Assembly: GCA_963778075.1 (NCBI GenBank)
Contig: CAVZTJ010000009.1
Location: 1 to 64,000, forward strand
Source: JASHPR01 sp963778075
GTDB lineage: Bacteria > Actinomycetota > Actinomycetes > Streptosporangiales > Streptosporangiaceae
DNA: 64,000 bases
Direction of reading: 5' to 3'
Shown: positions 9,374-18,551 of the stretch, one piece after another
Numbering within the stretch: position 1 is the first letter of the stretch
Layout of the letters: each line of letters opens with the position of its first letter
Made by a program: the position numbers and the translations under genes
Notes under the pieces: model-generated
The model's input: the letters and a program-made list of their open reading frames with translations, nothing else
The model's database searches: none
Told to the model about the DNA's origin: nothing

Positions 9374-10129
9374 TCAGGTCACCAGCCAGCCCCCGTCGAC
9401 ATTGACCATGGTGCCGGTCATGAAAGCGGCGTCATCGCTCAGCAGGAACCACGCCACCCGGGCGATGTCGACCGGCTGCCCGACGCGCTTGATCAGCGCC
9501 CGCCGCATGAGGTGCTCCATGACCTGCGGGGAACCGGCTATCTGCCCCGCGAAGCTGGTCTCGATGGTCCCCGGGTTGATGCCGTTCACCCTGATGTCGT
9601 ACGGCGCGAGCTCGAACGCGATGCCCTTGGTGAGCATCTTGACCCCGCCCTTCGCGGCGCTGTAGTGCACCTGGCAGTGCTCACCGCTGGCCGAGACGAC
9701 CTCGCTTTCCACGGTGCCGAGGTTGACGATCGCGCCGCCGTGCCCCTGGCGGATCACTTCCTTGGCGAACGCCTGAGCGCAGAGAAACTGGCCCTTCAGG
9801 TCGATATCGACGACGCGGTCCCACTCCTCCTCCGGCAGCTCCAGGAATGGCGTCATGGTGACCACGCCGGCGTTGTTGACCAGGTAGTCCAGCCGGCCAA
9901 ACCGCACGACTGCGGCGGCGACGAGCGCCTCCACCTCGGCCTTGCTGGTCACGTCGGTGTGCACGTACAGCGCGTTCGCGCCCTGCTCGACCAGTTCCTG
10001 CGCCGCGGCTTCCCCCTCGTCGTCGAGGATGTCCGCCACGACCACCGACACGCCCTGTTCGGCCAGGTAACCAGCGATGCCCCGCCCGATGCCGGACGCG
10101 GCCCCTGTCACGATGGCGACAGCCTGCAT
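9374..10129 (-). CDS. SDR-family oxidoreductase
   Basis: A 251-residue classical short-chain dehydrogenase: cofactor loop TGAASGIG (residues 8-15), NNAG at about 90, and the active-site Tyr-Lys in YSAAKGG. The acidic residue VVADI after beta-2 favours NAD(H). The C-terminus GTMVNVDGGWLVT is typical of the FabG-like group. It is the first gene of the minus-strand operon and faces the glutamine-synthetase-like gene across a 213-bp divergent region with paired palindromes. Likely dehydrogenates an alcohol intermediate; substrate unknown. Confidence 0.9.
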   Translation of the reverse strand: MQAVAIVTGAASGIGRGIAGYLAEQGVSVVVADILDDEGEAAAQELVEQGANALYVHTDVTSKAEVEALVAAAVVRFGRLDYLVNNAGVVTMTPFLELPEEEWDRVVDIDLKGQFLCAQAFAKEVIRQGHGGAIVNLGTVESEVVSASGEHCQVHYSAAKGGVKMLTKGIAFELAPYDIRVNGINPGTIETSFAGQIAGSPQVMEHLMRRALIKRVGQPVDIARVAWFLLSDDAAFMTGTMVNVDGGWLVT

Positions 10130-10229
10130 GTATCTCCGCCTTTCCGGCTACGCCGCGGCTTGGGGTGACAGACCTTCAGCAGCATCCGCTGGCTGTCCGA
10201 TCCGCCTGCCATTGATGTGCCTCTCTGGC

Positions 10230-10259
10230 GCTCATATGAGCAAACGCGCTTAAATGAGC
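10230..10259. promoter_or_regulatory. Paired palindromic operator in divergent promoter
   Basis: A perfect 12-bp palindrome GCTCATATGAGC (10230-10241) is followed after six bases by a near copy, GCTTAAATGAGC (10248-10259), 18 bp centre to centre. The pair lies between the divergent SDR and ligase genes and fits a dimeric regulator of the IclR or GntR kind binding two sites on one helix face. No such regulator gene is next to it. Confidence 0.65.
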
Positions 10260-10342
10260 ATGTTGAACCAGACCGCCCACAACGTCAAGAGCAGCGCAAA
10301 CGGCTCGCTCAAGACTTCTGCCCCGAACGGCTGGCTAGTACC

Positions 10343-11719
10343 ATGACACCCACCGCGCCCGACAGCGACTCAGCGGGCCAGCTCCTGCAGCGCATGCAGG
10401 AAAGCCAGGCTGAATTCGTGCAAACGGAGTTCTGCGACTTCATCGGCGTTTCGCGATGCCGCATGGTGCGGAGCAGCGCCATCGGCCGAGACCGGCAGAC
10501 GAACTTTCCCTACGTGAACATCGCGCACGACATGAGCGACGGGGAACCCGATCCCGAAGCCATGGGACCGCACACCGGGGCGTTCTGGCTGTCGCCGGAC
10601 GTCACCAGCTACGTACCTCTTCCCTATCTGAGCCGCACCGGATCCGTTATGTGCTGGCTCACGAATCCGGACGGATCTGAGTACGGAGGCTGCGCCCGGA
10701 GCAGGGTCAGGCACCTGGCCGGAGCCCTCGCGGAACGAGGCATACGGCTGCGGGTGAGCTTTGAGCCCGAGGGACACACGCTTGTCCGGCTTCCCGGCGG
10801 CCAGGGGTGGAAGCCGGTCAGCCATGGCGGCATCTTCACCCCCGAGCGCATCGTGGAACAGAACGCCTTCATCGACAAGGTCGTCACCGTCGGCGACAGG
10901 ATGGCTCTGGACGTCGAGAAGGTGTCCATGGAAGCCGAGGGCATGCTCGAGTTCAACCTGCCCCCCACAGACCCGGTAGCCGCCTGCGACTCCTGGCTGC
11001 GATTCCGGCAGCTGTTCAAGGCCGTGGCGCGAGAGTTCGGCTGGGCCGGCACGTTCATGCCCAGGGTGACGACTGAGGGGCCCACGGCCGGCCTGCACAT
11101 TCACCTGTCGCTGACTGACGAACAGGGACGCGATCTGAGCTCCGACCCGGTCAGCGGCGAGATGAGCGACCAGTGCCGCTTCGCCATCGCCGGGATCCTC
11201 CTGCACGCCGACGCCGTCGTCGCCGCCTGCTGCAATTCGGTCAATTCCTATAAGCGCCTGGCCGCCGGGAACAGCTGGGCGCCTACGTACGCCACCTGGG
11301 GGGTGAACAACCGGTCGGCGCTGGTGCGGGTTGTGGAAGACCCGCCGTTCCTGGAGGGCTCCGGCGACGCGGTACGGCCACGCCGTCTGGAATTCCGGGC
11401 CGGTGACGGAACGTGCAATCCCTACGTCGCCATCGGCGCGGTCATGGCGGCCATGCTGGCCGGCCTGGACCAGCGTTATGAGCTTGAAGCCGAGGGCGCC
11501 CAGGACTGGGGGCGCGCCGCCGTTTCTGGCCCGTGGCCCCGGCCGCTGCCGCGCAGCCAGGACAAGGCACTGGATGCGCTGGAACGGGACGAGGTCGTCG
11601 GCGAGGCGCTCGGGCCGATCCTCATCCGCGGCATCCTGCGGGCCCGGCGAGAGGAGTGGCGCCAGTACCACTCCGTGGTGACGGCGTGGGAGCAGTCGGC
11701 CTTCCTAGAGCGCTACTAG
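10343..11719 (+). CDS. Glutamine-synthetase-like ligase (gamma-glutamyl-amine ligase type)
   Basis: A 458-residue GS-superfamily enzyme. The N-terminal beta-grasp domain is followed by the catalytic domain with metal-binding glutamates (FEPEG near residue 133, EAEGMLEFNLPPTD), the HIHLSL motif (HxH, ATP/metal), NSVNSYKRL and LEFRAGDGTCNPY. Housekeeping GlnA residues are not all kept; relatives ligate glutamate to amines (PuuA-type and actinobacterial GlnA-like proteins). Starting at ATG 10343 gives normal family length; an upstream ATG would add 42 unlikely residues. Its neighbours encode a permease, GNAT, dehydrogenases and an aldehyde dehydrogenase remnant, a set that resembles a gamma-glutamylation route without the PuuD-type hydrolase. 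Confidence 0.85.
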   Translation: MTPTAPDSDSAGQLLQRMQESQAEFVQTEFCDFIGVSRCRMVRSSAIGRDRQTNFPYVNIAHDMSDGEPDPEAMGPHTGAFWLSPDVTSYVPLPYLSRTGSVMCWLTNPDGSEYGGCARSRVRHLAGALAERGIRLRVSFEPEGHTLVRLPGGQGWKPVSHGGIFTPERIVEQNAFIDKVVTVGDRMALDVEKVSMEAEGMLEFNLPPTDPVAACDSWLRFRQLFKAVAREFGWAGTFMPRVTTEGPTAGLHIHLSLTDEQGRDLSSDPVSGEMSDQCRFAIAGILLHADAVVAACCNSVNSYKRLAAGNSWAPTYATWGVNNRSALVRVVEDPPFLEGSGDAVRPRRLEFRAGDGTCNPYVAIGAVMAAMLAGLDQRYELEAEGAQDWGRAAVSGPWPRPLPRSQDKALDALERDEVVGEALGPILIRGILRARREEWRQYHSVVTAWEQSAFLERY

Positions 11720-12186
11720 GAGCCACGGAGGACGCCCATGGTTGCCGCCAGGACGGCCCAGCCAGCCCTAAGCGGCCGTCAAGGCCGTTGGCGCGGCTGG
11801 ATGCCAAGAAGCCGCCGAAACAGCGAAACAAGCCAGTTGGCCCCGCCACCAGCCTTTTGCTGTCGTCGGAGTAATTTCACGCTCTTGGACTGCTGGTCGT
11901 GCAGGATCTGGCGCTGTAGATCTGCGGCGTGCAACCTGGCCGCGGGCACGAACTCATCAGTGTGGGCATTTAGTCACCTCTCCACTCTTGTGACATTACC
12001 AGGACACGGCGCGGCCCCCGGTGATCTGCGCTTCCCCGTGGACGGCCGTCCCGCACCGGCCCTGGACCGCTCCCGCCCGGCAGGCCAGGGGTACCGGCCA
12101 GGGACTTACACGGGCGCGACGGCCCGGTCCCGAGCGTGACTCTGAGACGAGTGCCAACCCGCGCCCGAGGAGAAGGAGAAGGGATC
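11720..12186. other. Intergenic, no gene recognised
   Basis: About 470 bp between the ligase and the carbonic anhydrase. No frame shows a known domain. A GGGACTT half-site at about 12102 resembles half of an actinobacterial DosR/DevR box, but the second half is not convincing. Confidence 0.35.
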
Positions 12187-12707
12187 ATGAGCATCACCGA
12201 CGAGGCGCTGAGCGCCAATGCGACCACGCCCAGGGCTTCGATTCCAGCCGCGGGAACCCGCCGGCGCCTAAAATCGCGATCGTCACCTGCGCGGATCCCC
12301 GTCTAAACGACATCGAGCAGATGCCGGGTCTTGCCCACGCCGATGTCGACATGATCAGGAACTTCGGCACCGTCATCGATAACGACGCGGTCCGGTCGCT
12401 TGTTCTCTCGACCAGGCTGCTGGGCACCCGGGAGATAATGATCATCAATCACACCGACTGCGGGATGCTCAGGTTCACCGACAACGAGCTGGAGGACCGG
12501 CTCCGCAAGGAGACAGGGCAGGCGCCGATTGCGCCGGCCAAGTCCTGCAGCTTCACCGACGCCGAGGCGAACACCAAGGAGCAAATCCAGAAGGCCAGGT
12601 CACACCCGTGGATCGCGCCGGAGGTCCCAGTCAGGGGTTTCGTCTATGACGTCAAGACCGGGCGGCTCAGCGAAGTGTTCCCGGACGGGGAGACCGCCGC
12701 TGCCTAA
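12187..12707 (+). pseudogene. Beta-carbonic anhydrase with apparent N-terminal frameshift
   Basis: The body is a small beta-class carbonic anhydrase: zinc Cys and Asp/Arg dyad in VTCADPRL, second zinc site HTDCGM, and C-terminus VRGFVYDVKTGRLSEVF. The natural start is ATG 12187, with AGGAGAAGGAGAAGG in front, giving MSITDEALSANA. Near 12220 the frame must change by one base to enter HAQGFDSSRGNPPAPKIAI. As written, initiation at 12187 stops at 12306. No alternative start with a ribosome site is present in the main frame. All catalytic residues are intact, so this is either a recent lesion or a sequencing error. It would hydrate CO2 to bicarbonate in the cytosol. Confidence 0.8.
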
Positions 12708-12708
12708 G

Positions 12709-15087
12709 TTAGGTATTGGGAGGAGCTGCAGGTTCTGCGGTGGCTAGAACCCGTAGCTTGCCGCGAATATGGCTTGCCTGGGGGTGGCGCAGGGCGTTGA
12801 AGATAGCTAGAGCCTGCTGCCAGGCATTCATGGCTGCGTTAGTGTCGCCCGCAGCGTGATGGGCTTCCGCGAGGTTGCTCAGAGTTTGGGCGCTTTCGTA
12901 GCGGGCGCCAATCTTGCGGAACAGGCCAGCGGCCAGCTGGTAGCTCGTGATTGCCTGGTCATGATTTCTGAGGTGGGAGTGGATGTAGCCAAGGGTGTCC
13001 GAGGTATGCGCCTCCAGCTCTGGGTTGCCTACCTGGCCGCATAGTTCCAGGGCCCTGTGGCAGTACGCAAGAGCCCGCCCGAGGTCACCCTGCAGGGCGT
13101 ACTGGTAGCCGACGTTGTTACATGCGTAGGCGGCGAGCATCGGGTCTGGAGCGGCCTCGGCGAGCCGGACGGCGCGCAGGCCATGGGAGATCGACTCGTC
13201 AGAATGGTGCTGCTTCAGGTAGAGGAAGCCGAGGGCGATGTTGGCGCGGGCCTCTACAGCCAGGTCTTTCTCCCGCTGGGCCAATTCGACCGCCTGCGTC
13301 AGGTGCTCTAGGGCCTGGTCGGCGTGGGCCAGCTTGGCATGGGCACAGCCGAGGTAGGCATGTGTCCATGCCTGACCAGGCAGGTCGCCCAGATGCTCTG
13401 CCCAGCCCAGGGCGGCTTGCTGGGAGGCGACTAGGTCGTGCCAGTGGCCGCTCTGGGACAGGAAAGGTTCCAGTGCCCACGACAGGCGCAGCGCCTTGTC
13501 GTAGGAACCGCTGCCGGCCGCTTGCCTGGTCACAGCGAGCAGTACTTTCTGCTCGGCTCCGAACCAGGCGAGCGCCTGATCGCAGCCGGTAATCTTCTCC
13601 GGCGTCACGCCGGGCTGCGGGGGGTCCAGGGGCAGGACAGGCTGGCTCGCATCAAGAGCCCGGGCGCCGGCTGCTGCGGTGTGCAGGTAATGGCTGAACA
13701 TCCGGTCGGCTGCTGTCTGGGCTTCTTCGCCTGTGTCCGCGTGAGTCTGCTCGCCCGCGTAGGCCCGCACCAGGTCGTGCATGACATACCTGCCAGGGGT
13801 CCGCTCAGCGATCAGGCTCACCGCGCAAAGCTCACGCAAAACCGCCTGAGCTTTCGGCGTCGGCAAGCCGGTCAGGCTAGCTGCGGCCCGACCGGAAATA
13901 TCTGGGCCAGGGTGGACGCCCAGCAGCCGGAACGTCCGCGCGGCTTCCGTGTCCAGGTGGCGGCACGACCAGGAGAACACCGCCCGCACGTCAACGGTAG
14001 CGTCATTGAGGCCCAGCACCGCGAGTCGTTCCCTGGCATCAGCCAGCTGCGCGGCGAGGGCTGTCAGCGGAAAACCTGACACTTCCGCTCGCGCTGCCGC
14101 GACGGCAAGCGCCAGCGGCAGCCGTGCACAGAGCCTGATCAGCTCGGCAGCCGCCTCGGGCTGGGCCGCTACCCGGCCCGCACCCAGGCGGGCAGACAGC
14201 ATCTCGACCGCTTCGGCAGCCGTGAGAACGTCAAGGTTCAGCACGCGAGCGCCGTCGGCGGCGGCCAGCGCCCCCAGCTGGCTGCGGCTGGTTACCAGGA
14301 CCAGGCTTCCGGGTGCAGCGGGCAGCAGCGGCCGCACCTGCGCAGCATCGTGTGCGTTGTCAGCCATGATCAGCATCCGCCGGCCGGCCAGCAAGCTCCG
14401 GTACAGAGCCGTCTGTTCCTCAGCATCTGGAGGAATCCGCTCCGGCGGCACAGCCAGCGCGTGCAGGAACCTGCGGATCACCTCTTTGGTGTCGGCCGGC
14501 TGCCCGGATGGGTCGTAGCCTCGCAGGTTCACATACAGCTGACCATCGGGAAACCGCTCAGCCACCCGGTGCGCCCAGTGCAGCGCCAGCGTGGTCTTCC
14601 CCACCCCGGCCATCCCGCCTATAGCCGAGATCACCACAGCCCCGCCGCCGTCCGGCCTCTGCCCGAGCCATCCGTCCAGCGTCGCCAGCTCCGCCATCCT
14701 GCCAGCGAATGACGCCAGCGCTGGGGGAAGCTGCCGCGGCGCCAGCTCCGGGCCGCCGCCCGCCCAGCTTTCCTCCAAACCCGATGCCTGCAGAGTTTCC
14801 CCGGACTGGTCGGCGTCGGGGAACGCCGGCCGGCCCGATCCATTGTCACGGCTGGCCAGGTAGCAGGTGATGAGTTCCTCACCTGCCTGCTCCTTCAGGC
14901 CCAAACCGCTGGTCACCAGGCGAACCGACCTGAGATGCGGCTTGCGGGTCTGGTTGCGCTCAAGGTTCCTTATCGTCCGTACGCTCATGCCGGACCGATG
15001 CGCCAGCTCCTCTTGCGTCAGCCCCGCAGCCTTCCGCTGCCGACGCACCCACAACCCAGGAGGCTCCATGCCAGCTCCATAAGCCAT
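12709..15087 (-). CDS. XRE-NB-ARC-TPR (STAND) regulator
   Basis: A 792-residue signalling protein. An XRE helix-turn-helix (LTQEELAHRSGMSVRTIRNL, residues about 24-43) is followed by an NB-ARC NTPase domain with Walker A GGMAGVGKTT (near 160), Walker B RRMLIMADN and GLPL-type motif RLPLALA, then about six tetratricopeptide repeats in the last 300 residues. The architecture is common in actinomycete pathway regulators, where a ligand or partner on the TPRs triggers nucleotide exchange. ATG 15087 has GGGGAGGAG just upstream; ATG 15069 is possible. It converges with the carbonic anhydrase. Target genes unknown. Confidence 0.85.
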   Translation of the reverse strand: MAYGAGMEPPGLWVRRQRKAAGLTQEELAHRSGMSVRTIRNLERNQTRKPHLRSVRLVTSGLGLKEQAGEELITCYLASRDNGSGRPAFPDADQSGETLQASGLEESWAGGGPELAPRQLPPALASFAGRMAELATLDGWLGQRPDGGGAVVISAIGGMAGVGKTTLALHWAHRVAERFPDGQLYVNLRGYDPSGQPADTKEVIRRFLHALAVPPERIPPDAEEQTALYRSLLAGRRMLIMADNAHDAAQVRPLLPAAPGSLVLVTSRSQLGALAAADGARVLNLDVLTAAEAVEMLSARLGAGRVAAQPEAAAELIRLCARLPLALAVAAARAEVSGFPLTALAAQLADARERLAVLGLNDATVDVRAVFSWSCRHLDTEAARTFRLLGVHPGPDISGRAAASLTGLPTPKAQAVLRELCAVSLIAERTPGRYVMHDLVRAYAGEQTHADTGEEAQTAADRMFSHYLHTAAAGARALDASQPVLPLDPPQPGVTPEKITGCDQALAWFGAEQKVLLAVTRQAAGSGSYDKALRLSWALEPFLSQSGHWHDLVASQQAALGWAEHLGDLPGQAWTHAYLGCAHAKLAHADQALEHLTQAVELAQREKDLAVEARANIALGFLYLKQHHSDESISHGLRAVRLAEAAPDPMLAAYACNNVGYQYALQGDLGRALAYCHRALELCGQVGNPELEAHTSDTLGYIHSHLRNHDQAITSYQLAAGLFRKIGARYESAQTLSNLAEAHHAAGDTNAAMNAWQQALAIFNALRHPQASHIRGKLRVLATAEPAAPPNT

Positions 15088-15108
15088 AGCTCCTCCCCGC
15101 AGCCACAA

Positions 15109-15490
15109 AGATCAGTCCGGATACTGGATCGATTTCATCCTCTCAGACACCCTGGAAAGCCGGACAGCTCGCCAGGGTCTCCACGTCCTCAGCACCCGCG
15201 AAATCCAGGATGAAAATGCTCATTATCAGCTGCATCATTCATCGATTCGCTTCGTTGGGTACTGGCCTGCCGGTTGGCACTGGCGTGCCGCAGCCGGGCT
15301 TGGGACGGGCCGGTGAGGACCGGTAATTCTCTCCCGAGAGTCCTTCCGGTTAGTTGCCGGTCAAACTGCCTGGTCCGGGACCCTGAGCGACCCTAGGCTC
15401 GCGCCCAGCGGATGGCATGCACGAAGTTACCTTTCGAGCTGTGTGGCTTCTCGCGCGGCGGCGTGTGCGGACAGGACGAGGGAGGAAGCC
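15109..15490. other. Divergent intergenic region
   Basis: About 380 bp between the divergent STAND regulator and the small membrane protein. It must carry both promoters. It is less GC-rich near 15200-15260. I see short GC hairpins near 15310 (CCGGTgaggACCGG) but no strong operator. Confidence 0.4.
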
Positions 15491-16003
15491 GTGGTGTGGG
15501 AGCTTGTGCTGGGCGTCGTGGTCTTGGGCCTGCTGATCTACCGTCAGCTCCGAGCCCGGCCGCTGAGTGGCCAGAGCCTGCGGATCGTGGTAATTCTCGC
15601 CGTGATAGGGCTGGTGGAGACCTGGCAGTTCCTGCAGAAGGACCACCCGGGCACCATAACCTTCGCGGCGCTGGCGGGCAGCTTGCTGCTGGCTGCCGCA
15701 TTCGGCGCTGCCCGGGCAGTGACGATCCGGATCTGGCTTAAGGACGGGAAGGTGTGGTCTCAAGGTGGCTGGCTGACGGCGTTGCTGTGGCTGGCGGCCC
15801 TCGCGGCCCATCTCGGCTACGACTATCTGCTGGGCCACGGGCACGGTGTCAGCGGGCTGGGAAACGCCACTATCCTGCTCTACCTCGCCATCACCCTGGC
15901 CGTCCAGCGTGTCCTCATCCACTACCGGGCTCAACGCCTGAAACCGGATGGAGCGCTGTGGTCATACGGGTCAGGCCCGGTCAGCAGAGGCGGCGGACAA
16001 TGA
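15491..16003 (+). CDS. Small multi-pass membrane protein (CcdC/DUF1453-like)
   Basis: A 170-residue protein with four or five hydrophobic helices (first at residues 3-17, LVLGVVVLGLLIYRQ, then IVVILAVIGLVETW and LAGSLLLAAAFGAARA). The length and the RQLRARPL loop after TM1 fit the CcdC-like/DUF1453 family of unknown function. GTG 15491 is chosen because GAGGGAGGAAG lies just upstream. No catalytic motif seen. Confidence 0.6.
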   Translation: MVWELVLGVVVLGLLIYRQLRARPLSGQSLRIVVILAVIGLVETWQFLQKDHPGTITFAALAGSLLLAAAFGAARAVTIRIWLKDGKVWSQGGWLTALLWLAALAAHLGYDYLLGHGHGVSGLGNATILLYLAITLAVQRVLIHYRAQRLKPDGALWSYGSGPVSRGGGQ

Positions 16004-16296
16004 TCCGGGCAGCGGGCTAAGTAAGCATCGACCGCCCAGGAGTTGGCCGATGTATGCAGTCGCAGCCCAGACTGCCACCAGCAGCATCATCTGCCGTCGC
16101 ACCGCCAGCCCTGCCGACGTCGTGCGGGCCTGCCTGCGCGACTTCGATCACGACGCCATGACGGTCATCCCGGGGCTGCGTACCCGCTTGCTGGCCCGGG
16201 GCACCGGTTCTTCCCCCGCGCGGCCGTGACCCGTCTGGCAGGCAGGATGCTCGCACCAACCCCCGGGCCCCCAGGAGAGAAGGGGAAAGGACACTC

Positions 16297-16755
16297 GTGA
16301 CTAGCCCAGACCTCACCGTCCAGGATGTGATCGACGACCTCGACGGCTTTTACTGCCACAACGTCGTCGCAAGCCTGTGGGCGGACGCGGTGGCCAACCG
16401 CCTCGAAGGCATGGCGATCTACCTGCTGAGCGACGAACTTCCGGAGTCGCCGAACAGCGCGCGCAGCAGCCGGCGCCTCGCGGCCGGATCGGGATCTCGG
16501 CGGAGCCATCACCGCTGACCCCCGCGAGCTCATCGACCGCGCGCCCGGTGCTGAGGAGTTCGCCATCCCGACTGTTCGGACCCGCGGGCCATCACCAGCT
16601 ACGCGCTGCACCGCCTGGACGTCGTCATCGCGGCCTATCAGGCGTTCCTGGACAAGGTGCGGGGGCGGGATGATGTGAGCTTCGCGCTGGTGGTCGGCCT
16701 GCTGCCGCCGAAACCCACCGCCGAGCCGACGTCCGGGGTGGCCGGCCGTGCCGCG
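16297..16755 (+). pseudogene. Unrecognised gene fragment broken over three frames
   Basis: GTG 16297, preceded by GAGAAGGGGAAAGG, opens a plausible protein (MTSPDLTVQDVIDDLDGFYC, LEGMAIYLLSDELPES). The coding pattern then moves frame near 16450 (ITADPRELIDRAPGAEEF) and again near 16575 (DPRAITSYALHRLDVVIAAY, FLDKVRGRDDVSFALVVG). Read together it is one protein of about 150 residues, but I do not recognise the family. The last frame runs into the MFS gene. Two frame changes mark it as a pseudogene or poorly sequenced. Confidence 0.5.
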
Positions 16756-16773
16756 ATGCCTGAGGAGCGCATG

Positions 16774-18393
16774 ATGCCTGCTGTGGCGACGGGGCAGACA
16801 ACCCCGGCGACAGGCCGGCGCGGGCTGGTGCTGACGACGGTGTGCCTGGCGGTGTTCGCCATCAACCTCGATGTGACCATCGTTAACGTCGCCTTGCCCG
16901 ACCTCGGCCGGGAACTGAATGCGTCGACCAAAGACCTTCAGTGGATCGTCGATGGATACAATCTTGCGTTCGCCGCGCTGGTGCTGGCCGCCGGTTCGCT
17001 GGGCGACCGCTTCGGCCGCCGTCCGGCACTTCTGGTGGGCCTGATCGGCTTCGCGGGGGCGAGCGGCGTGGGCGCCGCCGTGGGGTCGCCGGCCGCGTTG
17101 ATCACAGTGCGCTTCGTGATGGGCGCGTTCGCGGCCATGATCTACCCCACCACCTTGTCGGTGATCAACAACGTCTTCCCCGACCGCGGCGAACGCGCGA
17201 AAGCGATCGGGCTATGGGGCGCGGTGACCGGGCTGGGCGTCGCGTTCGGCCCGGTCACCGGCGGCTTCCTGCTCGCCCACTACTCGTGGCCGTCGGTGTT
17301 CATCGCGCTCGTCCCGGTCGCGCTGCTCGCCGCGATCCTCACCTTCGCGTTGGTGCCCGAGTCCAGCAACCCCGCTGAAGCCCACATGGACGCGCCGGGG
17401 CTGGTCGCCTCGTCGGCGGCGATCGGCTCGCTGGTCTACACCATCATCGAGGCGCCGGGCCGCGGCTGGGGATCGGTCCCCACGCTCGTGGGGTTCGCGA
17501 TCACCGCGGCACTGGTCATGTCCTTCGTCGTGCTGGAGCACCGCAGCGCCGACCCGATGATCGACGTCTCGCTGTTCCGGACGCCGGCGTTCTCGGCCGC
17601 CAGCGGCGCGGTCACTGTCTGCTTCTTCGCCCTGTACGGGTTCATCTTCCTCATCACCCAGTACTTCCAGTTCGTACGCGGCTACGGCACCCTGTCCACC
17701 GGGACCCGGATCCTGCCGGTCGCAGTGACCATCGGGGTGGGCTCGGTCGCCGGTGCCCGGCTCGCCGGCCGCATCGGCACCCGCATCGTCGTGGGGACCG
17801 GGCTCGTGCTGTTCGCCGGATCGTTCACGTGGATGGCGGTAGCGTCCACGCTCATTCCCTACAGCTGGATCGTGGTCATCATGGTGCTGATGGGCCTGGG
17901 CCTGGGCCTGACCTCGGCGCCGGCCACGGAATCCATCCTCAGTGTCCTGCCGCCAGCTAAGACCGGGGTCGGGTCGGCGGTGAACGACGCGACCCGCGAG
18001 GCGGGCGGCACGCTGGGCGTGGCCGTGATCGGAAGTGTCTTCCTGTCCCTGTACGCCCGCCGGATCGACAGCTCCCCGTTCGCCCGCCTGCCGGGAGCCA
18101 CGCACACCGCGGCCCGAACCTCGGTCGCAGCCGCCGCGCAGACCGTCGCCCGCGCCCCGGCACCACTCCAGCATCCGCTGCTGGCGGGCTTCAACGCCGC
18201 ATTCATGAGCGGGCTGCACACTGCATCGGCGGTTGCCGCCGGCGTCTGCATCCTCGGTGCCCTCGGAGCCCTGGCCCTCCCGGGCAAGCGAGGGATGGCC
18301 ATCAGCACCGCTGCCGCCCGGGTGGCAGGGTCGACCGGCGCCCACCTGGACATCGCTCCCGGCCAGCGACCATCTGACCTCGACCTCGGCTGA
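16774..18393 (+). CDS. MFS drug exporter, DHA2 (EmrB/QacA) type
   Basis: A 539-residue transporter with about 14 hydrophobic helices. TM1 carries the DHA2 signature around LDVTIVNVALPDLGRELNA, motif A is GSLGDRFGRRPALL, and motif C-like sequence WGAVTGLGVAFGPVTGG lies in TM5. Such proteins export hydrophobic drugs or metabolites by proton antiport. ATG 16774 has GAGGAG six bases upstream; ATG 16771 and 16756 are alternatives. The frame extends further upstream into an unrelated remnant, which should not be part of the protein. Confidence 0.9.
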   Translation: MPAVATGQTTPATGRRGLVLTTVCLAVFAINLDVTIVNVALPDLGRELNASTKDLQWIVDGYNLAFAALVLAAGSLGDRFGRRPALLVGLIGFAGASGVGAAVGSPAALITVRFVMGAFAAMIYPTTLSVINNVFPDRGERAKAIGLWGAVTGLGVAFGPVTGGFLLAHYSWPSVFIALVPVALLAAILTFALVPESSNPAEAHMDAPGLVASSAAIGSLVYTIIEAPGRGWGSVPTLVGFAITAALVMSFVVLEHRSADPMIDVSLFRTPAFSAASGAVTVCFFALYGFIFLITQYFQFVRGYGTLSTGTRILPVAVTIGVGSVAGARLAGRIGTRIVVGTGLVLFAGSFTWMAVASTLIPYSWIVVIMVLMGLGLGLTSAPATESILSVLPPAKTGVGSAVNDATREAGGTLGVAVIGSVFLSLYARRIDSSPFARLPGATHTAARTSVAAAAQTVARAPAPLQHPLLAGFNAAFMSGLHTASAVAAGVCILGALGALALPGKRGMAISTAAARVAGSTGAHLDIAPGQRPSDLDLG

Positions 18394-18551
18394 ACCGAAC
18401 AGGCGCAGGACACCGTCTTCGTCGTGTTGACCACTGGTGCAGTGCGACTGACAGGACCGTCACCTGCGCCGCCAGAGTCCAGAAAGGGTTCGGCAGAAGC
18501 GCCGAGGGTAGGGCCAAACCCCGCGGCTGCTTCTAAAGGAAGGACAACCAC

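Noticed and set aside
12102..12136. DosR/DevR-like box upstream of the carbonic anhydrase
   Set aside because: Only the left half GGGACTT fits; the right half and spacing do not.
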